Assembly: GCA_963210315.1 (NCBI GenBank)
Contig: OY723249.1
Span: 1,302,569 to 1,366,568 of the forward strand
Length of the DNA stretch: 64,000 bases
From: Rhynchopus euleeides
Taxonomy: Eukaryota; Euglenozoa; Diplonemea; Diplonemida; Diplonemidae
Reading direction: 5' to 3'
In this document: in pieces, positions 32,245 to 44,048 of the stretch
Numbering within the stretch: the first letter of the stretch is position 1
How the letters are laid out: each line of letters begins with the position of its first letter
Position numbers and translations under genes: made by a program
The notes under the pieces: model-generated
Database searches by the model: none
The model's input: only the letters and a program-made list of their open reading frames with translations
Told to the model about the DNA's origin: nothing

Positions 32245-32439
32245 ATTGTGGGCGTACAGATTCTGTGTGAGTTGGCTGCGTCCTCCTGAGGCTACTGGAG
32301 TGGTTGGATTCCCTGACCCGGTGGGAATCGAATGACTTGAGTACGAGACATACGCCACAGGGGGGTCTGGGGGGCGGAGCCCCCAGCCGCCGGAGGCCAC
32401 GGTAGTGAGCATCTGTTCCTGCAAAACCATACTCTCTTC

Positions 32440-32610
32440 GACGTCGACCCAGTGAAAGTGGGTTGACGCTTGGTCGACGCTTGGTGAGCGTCGACCCAGT
32501 GTAATAAATGGGTTGACGCTTGGTCCAGGCTTGAATGGCAACCCAGTTCCACTAGGTCGACGCTCCAAGCCTCGACCAAGCGTCAACCCAGTCCACTGGG
32601 TCGACGCTGG
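32440..32610. repeat. GTCGACGC iteron cluster
   Basis: At least ten copies of GTCGACGCT or its complement AGCGTCGAC, plus GGGTTGACGCTTGG variants, in both orientations. The partner block is 47580-47840. Confidence 0.85.
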
Positions 32611-32700
32611 GTCGACGCTTTTTTATGGGGGGGGAAACCCAAAATCACTGGGTCGACGGTCGACGCTTAGCGACATGCCTGCCAGGCGGGCTTGTGCGCA

Positions 32701-35700
32701 GGGGGGGGGGGGGTCCCAGCCTGGTACGGACACCGACACCCCGGGTCGCGTGAGTGACGCGGAGGTGGAGGGCGAGAGGGGGCGGGGGGTCCGGTGCGAG
32801 TGCACGGCCTGGAAAGCACATTGCCCGATGCAATGATTGCTTCTTCCTCGGTCACTGCAACGTGGTGGGTTACTTCTGGTCTTGCCTCTAACCGGCATCC
32901 TGGGGCTCTCGGTGGCACGGGCCCCGACTGCATTCGTATTAGGAACAGGTAAGTGTCGGTCTTTCATCAGGGTCATTACTCAGGGTCTGTGATTATCAAC
33001 CTGTGGGCTCTGGCCCGTGCAGGTCTCCATATTCGGTTCGGGTCAGGTGTGACTCCTGGGGTTGGTCTAAGTTCGGGTGGTGTTACCTTATGGGATAGGC
33101 GTCGCTATTCGTCTTGGGTCCCTCCAGGGTGGAGGTTGAGTAACAGCCCCCAGTCATGAGTCAGGGTTGTCAGTTGTGCCAGCACACATGCTCGGATCTT
33201 CCTCGCTCTCCTGTATGAGCCATGGCAGCTTCGAACACCAGACCGCCTCGACGGGCAGTCTACACTGTCACAACATCGAGGTGCTGGTGATGCTCTCAAG
33301 GGTTGAGACGAGGGGGTGTTGCTCGGGTTTGTGTGATGACGAGTCTTCCCCCGAAGAATGTAGCGCCTGTTCTCTCCATGTCCTGCTCACGGGCTTGCAG
33401 AGGGCCAAATCAGGGAGGCAGCTTTTATGGTGAAGCAACGGTTCGGCTGTGATTACTGTTCACTATAAAGAGCTACTGGGTCCCGATATCTGCTGGTAAG
33501 TCAGTTGCGCCTTCTCCGGATCTGTTCTCAGGTCTGCTCGATCCGGTGCTCAGCCTACGGTATTGATCTACTAAGTACAGGGCGGCGTATTCCACGATAA
33601 GTAATCTACTGACATATCCTCCCGTGTAAAGGTAAGCGGGGTGACGATATAAGTCCCGGGACTCGCGTTCTCCTATTGAGCAGAGCACCCCGATCAGCAA
33701 ACATTCCAAAAAGCGTATGCGGCCGCTGTCTCGATCACTGTACCCGTCCCACTACACGGTGCAGCTTCTGCCCTCGGAAAGGGAAGAGTAGGGTAACCGT
33801 ACATCCAGAAGCAAAGTTTGAGCCGATGATGACTCAGACGCAACCTTCTCCTCCACATGTCGGATAGCGCGGTATTGCCACATCGTGCAGGGAGACCCGA
33901 GGGTCCATTCTGGCTGTGGGCCTTCCCGTGGGTCCCGAGCAAAGAATGCCTGGTGACACGGACCACGGCATGCCGTGATGTGTTGGCCCCGCCTTGATCA
34001 CCGCAGGCCCCTTTGCTGTGCCAATCCTGCCTTCACCGCCATGATACACCCTCGGTGCAGGGCTCCTTCCCAAGCCCCCATCCACGGACAGAACACACGA
34101 GCGGCCTGTATACCGACATCCCCGTCTCGTCCACTCCTACCACAGCCACATGTTCAACCATGGTTGTCGGATCGGTCTCCACGGGCCGAGGCGCCCCCCG
34201 TCTCAGCACCACCTTGTCCCTCTTCGTCACTCTGGGCGGTGTATTGGTGATCGCCACCAGCCCTGCCGAGTTATCAGTCCTCAGCCTCATCGTGTAGTGG
34301 CTAGGCAGACTTGTTGGTTGCCTGCCACAGGTGGCACATCCTGTCATTGGTGAGTGGTGCTCCGTGCAGCATGTAACCTACAGGCTATCCCCGGAAGTTT
34401 CTCTCGCCGACAGACTGGCCTCGAGACATGCCCAGCGCTGTCCTCGCCCGCTGTCAGTCCACCCTGTGTGTGCCCCTTCACATATTAGAGGGGCGCTGAC
34501 GTTCTGCTGCATCCGGAGGGGGCCAAACCGGTTCTCTTGAGAATCAGCTCGATACTCAACCCAGCCTTGCTCTGTCCTCTGGAGAGCCTCAAGCGGGCCA
34601 CCGCCCGGCCCACTTGTGTTTACATGTCATGTCGTGAGTCATGCCGAGTCTCCAGTGGGTGCAGTCAGACTCCGAGCAGTGCGGCCCTCAGCACAGGGAG
34701 GGCGGGGTGTTGCCAGGAGCAACGTCGTGTGACTGCAGGAGAAAGTCCGCGACAAAGAGTGGACTACCGAAGGTCGGGTTGGTCTTGATGGTCCCACGGA
34801 TGTGATCAATCCCTGCGTCACATAGATCCTGCTGTGCACACACACAGGCCAGGAACACCCCAAACCTGGCCTCACATGTCATCTGTGGGGTGCCTGTTAC
34901 TGTATCGCTGGTGGACGGAATCCCTGTGCCCTAGGAATGCCTTCTTCGGAGACAGGTTGGAACCTCGCACACCGAGACCTGATGATGTCCGTCAGGTGGC
35001 AAAGCAGCCATGGTGGTGGGCGGTCCTTTGCCAGATGTGGGTCAGCTGTTGGCGCCACCTTCTCGGAAGTGGGAGTGGCTAGGTGGGTGGGATTATCTGC
35101 GATTGTGTGACTGTCTGCTATTTTCTGAGGTTGGCATGCCACTTCCGATCACTTACCGGGACCTGAGGTCACCTCCAGCACGACTGGAATGGTTCTCCAT
35201 CCTGACGGGTATCGCATCAAGCATGAAATGGCCAGCACCTGTCATCAAAGTACCCCAGAGCCCTTCGGAAGTTGTTCAAATCTTCAGGGGTGCAGGTTTC
35301 AAAACAGGTGTATCTGGGGGTCCCGCTGGGCATTGGTGTTGGGAGCCTGGGTTGTTGTGGGTGCTGCGTCTGGCGAGGACACACCAGTCTGCATTGTGTA
35401 CACACAACAGCACAGAGGGTTACATATTTCACGAAACATCACTGGGCTACATGCGTCGTACTTAACCAGGGAGACGGTATAGGAGGGGCTGCAAGGCAAG
35501 TCTCCATCGGATTGATCGAGCCTGGGTTCTGGGATGGGGCACCGGGGTGCTTGAGCAGCGTGGGGATGCGTTACAACGCTCTGGCTGCCTGGGTGTGCCT
35601 GTGGAGTCTTCCTCGCTCGATCTGGAACCACACTTATGAAGGCCATGACTGGTGAACGTGGGGATTCGCACTGGGTCCCTTGGGGCTGCGTGTGACAGGT

Positions 35701-38700
35701 TTTGTCACTGAAACCCGTTGGGCCTCACTCGTAATCAAGCCTACGGACCGGAGCAATGCTCACCATTGTTGTACCGCTCATCTGCACCCTGCCGTCAGGC
35801 AAAAGAGGGCTTTGCTCCTGGGGCTCGCAATGCCATCTCCCCCTGGAAACCATGACAGAGCAACTGCTTCTTGTCGTTGTTCCCCCAGCTCTGAGGCTGG
35901 TGGGCCGTTGGCGGAGGAACTGGGAAGGCCTGTGTACGTGACGTTGTTTCGAGCAACAGCTGCGAGACTGGTCCCCCACCCGGCACTATTACATGTGTTG
36001 TGGCAGAGCTGTCTTCTGCAATGTCGGTTGGTGTTCACCATCACCAAATATTTCCAGCTGTTGACCGGTCCCGTCATTAGCATGCCTGGGCTCTTTCTGG
36101 GTCACTTGACCTTCTCCCTACTTCTGTTACCACTCGGAAAAAGACGGTGATACTCATTCGAAGAAGCGATTGCCAGGGTGTGCCTTAGGTGTGTTGTGCT
36201 ATATCGTCACACGTCGTTCTGCCTCGCCAGCATCGTCATTATGGTAACCTTCCAACGGATACTGCAGTGGCAGCACGGGTGCTCTCCCCTGCAGTGGGTG
36301 TGTCCCAGTGTTTGGAGTGTTCAGGGAGGTGAAGAATTCTGCCAATATCTCTCAGGGCATGTACCAGGTACGTTCTCCGCCCAGACCTCTCCGTCGCCAC
36401 CTCTGCACCTTGATGGGTACAGTACAGCCGCAGGCCGTCCACCTGTAGCGGCCTTGACTCGGAGATGTTCCATGAGTATTAGCCAGATCAACTGATCTTC
36501 AACTTCCTACCGTTCACCCTGGTGTCTTGGTCTGACACCGGCACCTCTGGTCTCAGAAGCTTCAGGCACCTCCCCTGCATCATGTCAACTCTTGGCTACT
36601 CTTGATTCCGTACCTCCATCACCAGTGCGAAGGGAATGGGCAAGAGAAAAGTGCGCAATGGAGATCATATCAGGATTAGGTGTGCTCGCACCCACAATAA
36701 TCCAGTGAGTTGTCCCGAATTCTCCTCCCGATGTCGTGGTTCGCACGACGAGCTTCTTCACATCCCCGTGACCCAAGTGCCACAGCATTGCCTCTTCCGC
36801 CACTACACCAGAAATCAGAGATGAGCCCCTCTGCCCTGTGGCAACCCACCCTTCGTTCTGTTGAATGGTCTCGCGTTGACAGCGTGATGCCTTAGCGCCT
36901 TGACTGTTCCTGCATACCCACCCCCTCGCCTTCCGCATCGCCGGGTCGTCCCCCTCTCGCCTGCCGTCGTACGAATCGGAACCTCTCCTTCTACCCCTTC
37001 TCGCCAGCATCTCGACGCAACAGAAATCTGCGAGCCTGAGGGCTTGGGACCTCGTGATGCATGGCCATCGCGCCATCACTCTCGAGGTATCGCCCGGCCC
37101 GGAGTGCAGTCAATGGTCACCAGTGCGGTGGAACTTCAGTCCACAGATCTGTGCTTTGAGAGTCGCCACCGTCTCGCCATTCCACATCCCGTTTTTTTGT
37201 CTGCATCTTTGACGACAGGGCTCGCATCCTAGTGGCAGTTGTGGGGTTTCGCGCAACACGGCGCAGTTGAGCCTGGGACATCGGCAGCCTCTTCGCCCCA
37301 CCCTCCTGTTGCACCGCTTTGCTGCCAGATGCCGTTGCACCGGTTCGAAAAAGGCGGCGGCCACCCATGCCTTTGTTGCCAGCAGCCCCCTGCCCTGTTC
37401 GGTTGCCCAGTGCCTGTGCGCCCATCGCCCTCTATGAAACTGCCGTCTTCTGCATCTGTATGCTCAGGCGAGTGTTGCCGATACCCTCAAAACGTCTCAT
37501 CCCCACGGGGTCTGTGTTCCTCTGGCGGCATGTGGCACCGTCGCCGTGCTCCCGCCCTGGCGGTGTCCCATCTGGGACAGACGACAGCTGAGGCGGTGAC
37601 ATCCTCAGGAGGGTGGTGTTCGGGTAGCTGGGTGCTGTGGTTTGAGGCGCACGGTGAGGTCCGATATCCGATGTCGGACCCTGAGGCTGGATCTTTTTTT
37701 AGCAACCCCCACGCCTGCATTTCGGTACCCCTACGCCCAAAAAATGGGACCCCGACAGCACAGCAAAAATTGCCGAATTTCGGGAGTACCGAAATGTGGG
37801 TGTGGATTTCGACACGACACGATATGGCTCCCGCAAAGGCTAACCCACGGGTTGTTGGACCGCACCGTGCGGGTGATGCTAGGGGGAGGGGGTGGCCGAC
37901 CCGCTGCAAGGGTGACTGGCCTCTTCAGTACAGTGGCCCTTGCCAGAGAGCGAATTGGTGTGCGCGGCAACACGCCGTCTCCTGGTGGCATCCCGCACTG
38001 TGCCCGACTCTCCCACATGTAATGTGCAAGTGTTGTGAGGAGCATGGGGAAAGACGTACACAAATTCCCGTCCGTTGATTGTCCCCTGTGTAACGGTGGG
38101 GAGTCGATGCTGGCCTCTGTTGTGGCAGGTTCTTTATAGCAAGGTTGTCTCTGCCTAGAATCATCGTCTGGGTTCATTCAGTCAGCTCGACTGCCTTGCC
38201 TCTGTTGGAGTGTTCAGCTGCGCGCCTATAAATCACACGGCTCAGAAGTGATCCTCGTCTTGGCTGCCCGACTCCCTTCTTCGAAAGCCACTTCAGCAGC
38301 CCCCTTGTTGCACAGCAAGATCAGCGACTCCCTGCCTAACCCAAATGCCTTTGTTGGCCCAGCCAAACCACCCACTCATACTTGGTGACTGCAACCTGCG
38401 TGTGACACTCAGTCTAGCGGCAGCAGCCTGACAACACACCGCTGTCTGTGGATGCAGTGATGTCATTCGGCATGCTAACAGGCCACAGTCTGGTATTCCG
38501 CAGCTGCGTCTCGAGGGACGCAGGGTCGGTGCGACTTCAGTAGCAGCGGTCGCCGTCGAGCGCAAATGAACGAGTCCTGCCAGATGATGTTGTTTGTGCA
38601 GGTTCTGCATCATGTCCAGCGCAGCTTTCCTGCCGCCACCTTTTCCCTGTCTGGTTATGACGAGGGGGCAGCACTTGATAAGTGCCTGATTGTGCCTTGC

Positions 38701-39606
38701 AACCTTCTGTCGACTTGTTCTTGTTCGCACGCACAGGTCATCTGGGTATCAATGGCGGCAGACGGTCAGTGCACTACTGTGCCCAGGACGTGTGGGTCGA
38801 GGATGCCCTGCATGGCATCCCTTGAGGTCACTCCCGGGGCTGGGGTCTGGCAGGCTCACATCTCAGACTTTGGTATCCTGGCACATTTCTGTTTCCTTCT
38901 CCGTGCCCCCATGCGACTTGTACTCCGTGTGCGCGGGAGGTCGGGTTGATCCTGCGCTGAGTTTTGTGGTGAAACAGTGGGGGGTGACATTCGTCTGTCG
39001 AAATACATAACCCTCCTCACGAGGAGCCGTTGGGTCTAATACTTACAGGTAACCGTGTTGTCCAGTCTCCAGATGCCGGCATCTGTGAGGATATTGGGGG
39101 ACGCATGGCTGTCAAAGGGGCTGCCTTCTTTGTGTTCGTATCGTATGGCTACCGGGAACACCAACGTATAGTTGCACTGCTTCAGTGCAGTGGCGCGCGC
39201 GGTGCCCATCTGCAGCTGGAGAAGCCCCCAGTCAGCAGGGGCAGGAGGTCCCAGGCACACCATAATCCCACACATATTCTTCTATTTTCTTCGCGGGGGT
39301 TTCTGCTTTGTTTGGTCTACGGAACGACGGATGCTCCTATTATTACAGTAGTAGCCCACGCGGATGATTGTGGTAGCGTGGGTCAGATTGCGGGCACTGT
39401 GGCTCGCGTTGCGATGCCAGTTTGCTAAGGGCCCAAACGCCCCAAGGGATAGCTAGCATTGTCTGGGGTTCCGAGCCATGTTGAGCCACATACGCGGGGT
39501 CGGGGTTTGCTCCTGTGTCCCTTGCTTGTTGATGTTCCCACCCCTGCCCTCCCCCGACACCAAAATCACCAGCCACCCTGCAGGATCACCGAGACCTAAT
39601 CAGAAA
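32701..39606. other. 6.9-kb stretch without recognisable genes
   Basis: No frame shows a family I recognise and none has a convincing start, splice pattern or domain. From about 33000 to 39430 the homopolymer C/G tracts common elsewhere are almost absent, so this may be a separate insertion, possibly a decayed element. Best minus-strand stretches by appearance only are 37117-37425 (basic, Gly/Gln-rich), 36585-37079 and 34688-34882. Confidence 0.4.
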
Positions 39607-39858
39607 ATGTCGACCGCCGCCAAGGACGTGACGAAGCCCGAGGAGGCTGAGGGTGTTGTCACCGGTGACGCCAAGCTCGCCCAGGTTGTGAAGGTGATTG
39701 GCCGCACGGGGTCGCGCGGTGGTGTGACGCAGGTGCGCGCGAAGATCCTGGATGACCAGTCGGAGCGCAACATCATCCGTAACGTGAAGGGGCCCATCAA
39801 GCTGGACGACGTTCTGGCCCTCATGGAGACGGAGCGTGAGGCCCGCCGTCTGCGTTAA
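39607..39858 (+). CDS. RPS28: 40S ribosomal protein S28 (eS28), copy 1
   Basis: 83 residues with the eS28 signature [35 protein letters not shown] and the invariant C-terminus [10 protein letters not shown]. eS28 binds at the mRNA exit region of the small ribosomal subunit. The N-terminal extension ([20 protein letters not shown]) is longer than in animals or plants. The ATG at 39607 is fixed by comparison with copy 2; identity begins there and ends six bases after the stop TAA, while the flanks are unrelated. No intron lies within the coding part. Confidence 0.97.
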   Translation: MSTAAKDVTKPEEAEGVVTGDAKLAQVVKVIGRTGSRGGVTQVRAKILDDQSERNIIRNVKGPIKLDDVLALMETEREARRLR

Positions 39859-40619
39859 GCAGCATAGCTAACGAACTCGAGCCTAGCTTCTCCTGGGTGT
39901 CGCACCTGCTTCTGCGAGCAGAACGCGTCTCCTCCCCACAAGTCGTGATATTCTCTTTGTGTGATGTAGCATCTCAACAACACACGCATCATCGGCCTCT
40001 ATGCACAGAGCTACAACAACATGTCAGTGACATTCGGCACCCCTTCCCTTTGTGATAATACTCCCCACAGTATGCACCTGCCTTGACGGATCAGCACAGC
40101 ATGCAGTCAGGGCGCTCTCTTGCGATTGCGTTCTTCATTTGTGGTGATGAATGTAATCGTTGGCGAGTGTTGCTGCGACAAAAAAAAACAGGACGCAGCT
40201 TCGCTGCAGCTTTGACATCCCATCTGAGGACACTGCTGCATCGCCAGCTAGAGGGAGGGAAGGGGTGTGATTTCAAGAGTGAATCATGTTTTGTGACGGC
40301 TCAGAAAACCTACAGTGAAACAGGCACGTATCTGACGGGGGAGGGGAACCCAAAAAGAAGTCACAAATATGGCAAGAGATAAGAAACTGACCCCGAGAGA
40401 AGACGCTTAAGAACCGGCATCGGGAGAGGGGCTCAAACAAAATACTGTGCAGCTCGGAGACCGCGACAACCCGAAGCAAACGTCAGAAGCATCATGAACA
40501 CCGGAATGCCCCCCGCCCCCTTCTCCTCGACAGTACTACCCCCTTCCTTTATCGACAACCAGACCCCCTCCCCTGCACTTATTTCCTCGCACGTACTGGG
40601 TGAAACACCTCTCCAGCGC
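39859..40619. other. No gene seen
   Basis: Spacer between eS28 copy 1 and the snoRNA cluster. The last 30 bases (CGCACGTACTGGGTGAAACA) recur before the Q copy at 42191. Confidence 0.6.
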
Positions 40620-40706
40620 ATGATGACACGTCTTTGTATTTGCACGTCAATATGAGGCTTGCCTCTGATTCCCCACACAAGATCAACACCGCTTTATTCC
40701 TGCTGA
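40620..40706 (+). ncRNA. Box C/D snoRNA, family Q, copy 4
   Basis: Intact boxes and guide; preceded by ACTGGGTGAAACACCTCTCC rather than by the usual K-Q spacer. Confidence 0.7.
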
Positions 40707-40764
40707 CCGCACCGGAGACTCGGGGCACCAGAGGCGGGTGTAATGAGAGTGTGTGCCGCAGGAC

Positions 40765-40849
40765 GTGATGACCCAGCAAATAAATCTGTCAATCCCCCGA
40801 ACACAGCGTGAGCCGACAACCTTGCTACTGTCCTTACTTCAGCACCTGA
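40765..40849 (+). ncRNA. Candidate box C/D RNA, family R, copy 2
   Basis: Differs from 25524-25608 by one base (CAAATAAA for CAAGTAAA). GTGATGA to CTGA, 85 nt; no rRNA target identified. Confidence 0.35.
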
Positions 40850-40929
40850 CCCGGCCGCAGCCGCACCACACTCGTCCCACCTGTTCTGCCAGCACACCGA
40901 TCCCAGCACGTGATTCTTCCGTGAGTGTT

Positions 40930-41006
40930 ATGATGAAAAGATACTAATCCCAGCTCGATGATCGACACTGATATTAACTTGGATGCGTTTCACGATGGTC
41001 TACTGA
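40930..41006 (+). ncRNA. Box C/D snoRNA, family K, copy 8
   Basis: Intact boxes and guides. Confidence 0.85.
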
Positions 41007-41085
41007 GCAGCACTTCACGGCACTGCTGTTTGATGTTCGGTGGAATGTGTGGTAGTGCAGGAGATGCACACAAACGCGCAATGCG

Positions 41086-41179
41086 ATGATGACGAAGTGA
41101 AGCCGGGACAAGAGCCCGTGCCTTGAGCGTTCTGCTCTGACGACTCAACCTTCGCTTCCCTCGGGTCCCAACAATCTGA
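41086..41179 (+). ncRNA. Box C/D snoRNA, family P, copy 4
   Basis: Intact boxes and guide. Confidence 0.85.
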
Positions 41180-41236
41180 GCAATTCCTTTTGTGATTCCT
41201 TCTCCACCCACTTCAAGTGTTTGCAGCTCACATGTT

Positions 41237-41313
41237 ATGATGAAAAAATACTAATCCCAGCTCGATGATCGACACTGATATTAACTTGGATGCGTTTCAC
41301 GATGGTCTACTGA
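41237..41313 (+). ncRNA. Box C/D snoRNA, family K, copy 9
   Basis: Carries the same G-to-A change after box C as copy 7, so K-P-K blocks have been copied between clusters. Confidence 0.85.
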
Positions 41314-41392
41314 GCAGCACTTCACGGCACTGCTGTTTGATGTTCGATGGAATGTGTGGCAGTGCAGGAGATGCACACAAACGCGCAATGCG

Positions 41393-41486
41393 ATGATGAC
41401 GAAGTGAAGCCGGGACAAGAGCCCGTGCCTTGAGCGTTCTGCTCTGACGACTCAACCTTCGCTTCCCTCGGGTCCCAACAATCTGA
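41393..41486 (+). ncRNA. Box C/D snoRNA, family P, copy 5
   Basis: Intact boxes and guide; a few changes in the spacer upstream. Confidence 0.85.
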
Positions 41487-41546
41487 GCAATTCCTTTTGT
41501 GCTTCCTTTTTCTCCACCCACTTCAAGTGTTTGCAGCTCCCATGTT

Positions 41547-41623
41547 ATGATGAAAAGATACTAATCCCAGCTCGATGATCGACACTGATATTAACTTGGA
41601 TGCGTTTCACGATGGTCTACTGA
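41547..41623 (+). ncRNA. Box C/D snoRNA, family K, copy 10
   Basis: Intact boxes and guides. Confidence 0.85.
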
Positions 41624-41688
41624 CACCTGCTGCTGTGCCTCCGGTGGCACCTGTGCCGCACTGTCCGCTGCCTCCACCTCTCCAGCGC

Positions 41689-41775
41689 ATGATGACACGT
41701 CTTTGTATTTGCACGTCAATATGAGGCTTGCCTCTGATTCCCCACACAAGATCAACACCGCTTTATTCCTGCTGA
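41689..41775 (+). ncRNA. Box C/D snoRNA, family Q, copy 5
   Basis: Intact boxes and guide. Confidence 0.7.
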
Positions 41776-41784
41776 CCGCACCAG

Positions 41785-42155
41785 AGAGACTCTTAACCTG
41801 TCCGCCCTGCCGAGCTTGCTCCGGGTGCACCTGCCTGCTGTCATCTTGGGATCGGCGTGGAGGGTGGCTGTCCTGTAGTGGTCCAGGAGGCTTTTTCGGA
41901 CCTTCAAGCTGCCTGCATGGCTTCTGTGTCTTTTGCTCCGAAGCAGCGAAGGTGTGAAAGGCTGCCAGCCTGTCATGGCTCGCTTCGTACCGCGTGTTGC
42001 TGAGCAGGGGGCATCGTACACAGGGGGCGCGTTCCCTGGCATCTTCTCCGTTCCTGCAGCGAGGTAAACCTGTGCGGCGGCGAGCAACCTGCCAACGTCC
42101 GATGCCTCTGTGCGGGGCAGCGACGGCAGTCATTGCAGACATTCGCTCCATTCTC
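41785..42155. other. Unique 370-bp spacer inside the snoRNA cluster
   Basis: Not repeated elsewhere in the window. I find no clear C and D box pair and no protein gene. Confidence 0.5.
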
Positions 42156-42190
42156 CAGCGCACGTACTGGGTGAAACACCTCTCCAGCGC

Positions 42191-42277
42191 ATGATGACAC
42201 GTCTTTGTATTTGCACGTCAATATGAGGCTTGCCTCTGATTCCCCACACAAGATCAACACCGCTTTATTCCTGCTGA
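42191..42277 (+). ncRNA. Box C/D snoRNA, family Q, copy 6
   Basis: Intact boxes and guide; shares its 30-base upstream sequence with copy 4. Confidence 0.7.
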
Positions 42278-42368
42278 CCGCCAGAGATTTGGGAGATCAC
42301 ATCCCCAGCATCATCCCACCTGTTCTGCCAGCACACCGATCCCGGCACGTGATTCTTCTGTGAGTGTT

Positions 42369-42445
42369 ATGATGAAAAGATACTAATCCCAGCTCGATGA
42401 TCGACACTGATATTAACTTGGATGCGTTTCACGATGGTCTACTGA
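42369..42445 (+). ncRNA. Box C/D snoRNA, family K, copy 11
   Basis: Intact boxes and guides. Confidence 0.85.
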
Positions 42446-42509
42446 CACCTGCTGCTGTGCCTCCGGTGGCACCTGTGCCGCTCTGTCCGCTGCCTCCACT
42501 CTCCAGCGC

Positions 42510-42596
42510 ATGATGACACGTCTTTGTATTTGCACGTCAATATGAGGCTTGCCTCTGATTCCCCACACAAGATCAACACCGCTTTATTCCTGCTGA
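42510..42596 (+). ncRNA. Box C/D snoRNA, family Q, copy 7
   Basis: Intact boxes and guide; ends 225 bases before the second eS28 start codon. Confidence 0.7.
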
Positions 42597-42821
42597 CCGC
42601 ACGAGAGACTCGGGACACCTACACTACCCCGTGACCCAGCCCGTGCAGGGCGACACTCTGCAGGCCGCCTTCATACCATTCGTTGTTTTCTGATCCACCT
42701 TGGCACGTTGCCCTGTTTTTGTCCTGTGCATGAGGCACGTATCCTACACACACCTTTTCCATTCCACTCCACCTGACCCCCTCTTCCAGGTTGTCAGCCG
42801 TGTCAGAACACACACGCCAGG

Positions 42822-43073
42822 ATGTCGACCGCCGCCAAGGACGTGACGAAGCCCGAGGAGGCTGAGGGTGTTGTCACCGGTGACGCCAAGCTCGCCCAGG
42901 TTGTGAAGGTGATTGGCCGCACGGGGTCGCGCGGTGGTGTGACGCAGGTGCGCGCGAAGATCCTGGATGACCAGTCGGAGCGCAACATCATCCGTAACGT
43001 GAAGGGGCCCATCAAGCTGGACGACGTTCTGGCCCTCATGGAGACGGAGCGTGAGGCCCGCCGTCTGCGTTAA
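42822..43073 (+). CDS. RPS28: 40S ribosomal protein S28 (eS28), copy 2
   Basis: All 252 bases, including every third codon position, are identical to copy 1 at 39607. The shared sequence starts at the ATG and ends at TTAAGCAG, with unrelated flanks on both sides. This pattern fits recent copying of the coding part (gene conversion or insertion of an mRNA copy) or strong selection on the coding DNA. Upstream is a CTCTTCCAG that could end a 5'-UTR intron reaching into the snoRNA cluster. Confidence 0.97.
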   Translation: MSTAAKDVTKPEEAEGVVTGDAKLAQVVKVIGRTGSRGGVTQVRAKILDDQSERNIIRNVKGPIKLDDVLALMETEREARRLR

Positions 43074-44048
43074 GCAGTCTCGTCCTCTGCATGATGCCTG
43101 CAGCCGGTAGCACCCGATCATAGGGGCTGCCAGCATTCTATCAGATTACGCGAGAATTGGTTGTGCTGCACGCAAGATGTATCTTTTCCGTGCTGCGCAA
43201 ATGACTTCATTGGCGTCTCGTGAGTTGTGTCCTGCATGTTTGGCAAACAAGAGAAATTCAAACTCAACAAAAGCAAATTCGGTCAAGCAGAGAACCCCAA
43301 ACCCTGACGCAACACGTGACAAGACAACAAGACAAACGAGGCCCCAAGCAAAGGCGGTGCGGCCTGCCGCACCCCCTTCCCTTGGTCTGCAGTCATGGGT
43401 AAGGATGGGTCTGTGAGAGTACGATCCAAATCAGCACGGGATGGATGGCCCCGCCCCACCCCCACCCCCCACCCCCGATCCACGCCGTGGATCATGTCGC
43501 CACGACACCTGCATTGTTGTTAAGTTCAAAGAGACGTCGTGAAGGAGGCTAAGAGCTCACCTTGAGTTTGATGCCGCCACATCTCAATGTTGGTTACTTA
43601 TTTTACGCACACGACTTTCGCGCGGAAAGTGCCATTCAGCTCTGCCAAACGTGATCCACCACCCTACACCACCACCACCCCGCAGATCGGGCAAACACCC
43701 AGTCGTGCACCTGGTGCCCTTGGAAGTAGCCCGCTTCGCTTTACATCACAACACAAGAAGTCCTTCTCTCAAGAAGCCTAGCGCACCATTGCATGTGTTC
43801 TGCGCAGGCCATCAGCTGAGGAGGTTACTGGCTTCCCCGTATTTTCTTTACTTCCCCCCCATCCATACCCAGCACTCTTTCCCACCAAGCACTCTTTCTC
43901 TGCATTTCCCCTGCCGCGCTCACCCCCCCCGTCCCTCCCTCGCCCAACCCACCCGCACACACACGCGGCGGGGGTTTTTTCCCGCGCCCCCCTCTCTCCC
44001 CCACCCCCTCTCCACACCGCCTTTACTCTCGCTGTGGTAAACTAAACC
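43074..44048. other. Intergenic, no gene seen
   Basis: No supported gene. The 200 bases before the next start codon are strongly pyrimidine-rich. Confidence 0.6.

Larger units (their letters stand above)
31930..32700 (+). repeat. 0.77-kb repeat, inverted partner of 47565-48365
   Basis: Nearly colinear reverse complement of 47565-48365. Order on this strand: AAACACTAGGGGTCAATTTT; a hairpin of GCGCGCGC arms; two GC hairpin copies (32185, 32357); a block of GTCGACGC iterons (32440-32610); then CAAAATCACTGGGTCGACGG and TTAGCGACATGCCTG. No open reading frame of note. Confidence 0.9.

Noticed and set aside
36585-37079. Copia-like integrase on the minus strand (LWHLGHGDVKK, then TSGGEF)
   Set aside because: The two motifs are far too close together, and no RT or RNase H follows in either direction.
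37239-38078. 279-codon plus-strand frame
   Set aside because: Cys/Trp/Pro/His-rich composition without domain or neighbouring exon; overlaps equally open minus-strand frames.
24608-42596. K/P/Q modules as introner or transposable elements
   Set aside because: No terminal repeats or target duplications; box C/D and rRNA complementarity explain their structure better. Duplication of blocks is still evident.
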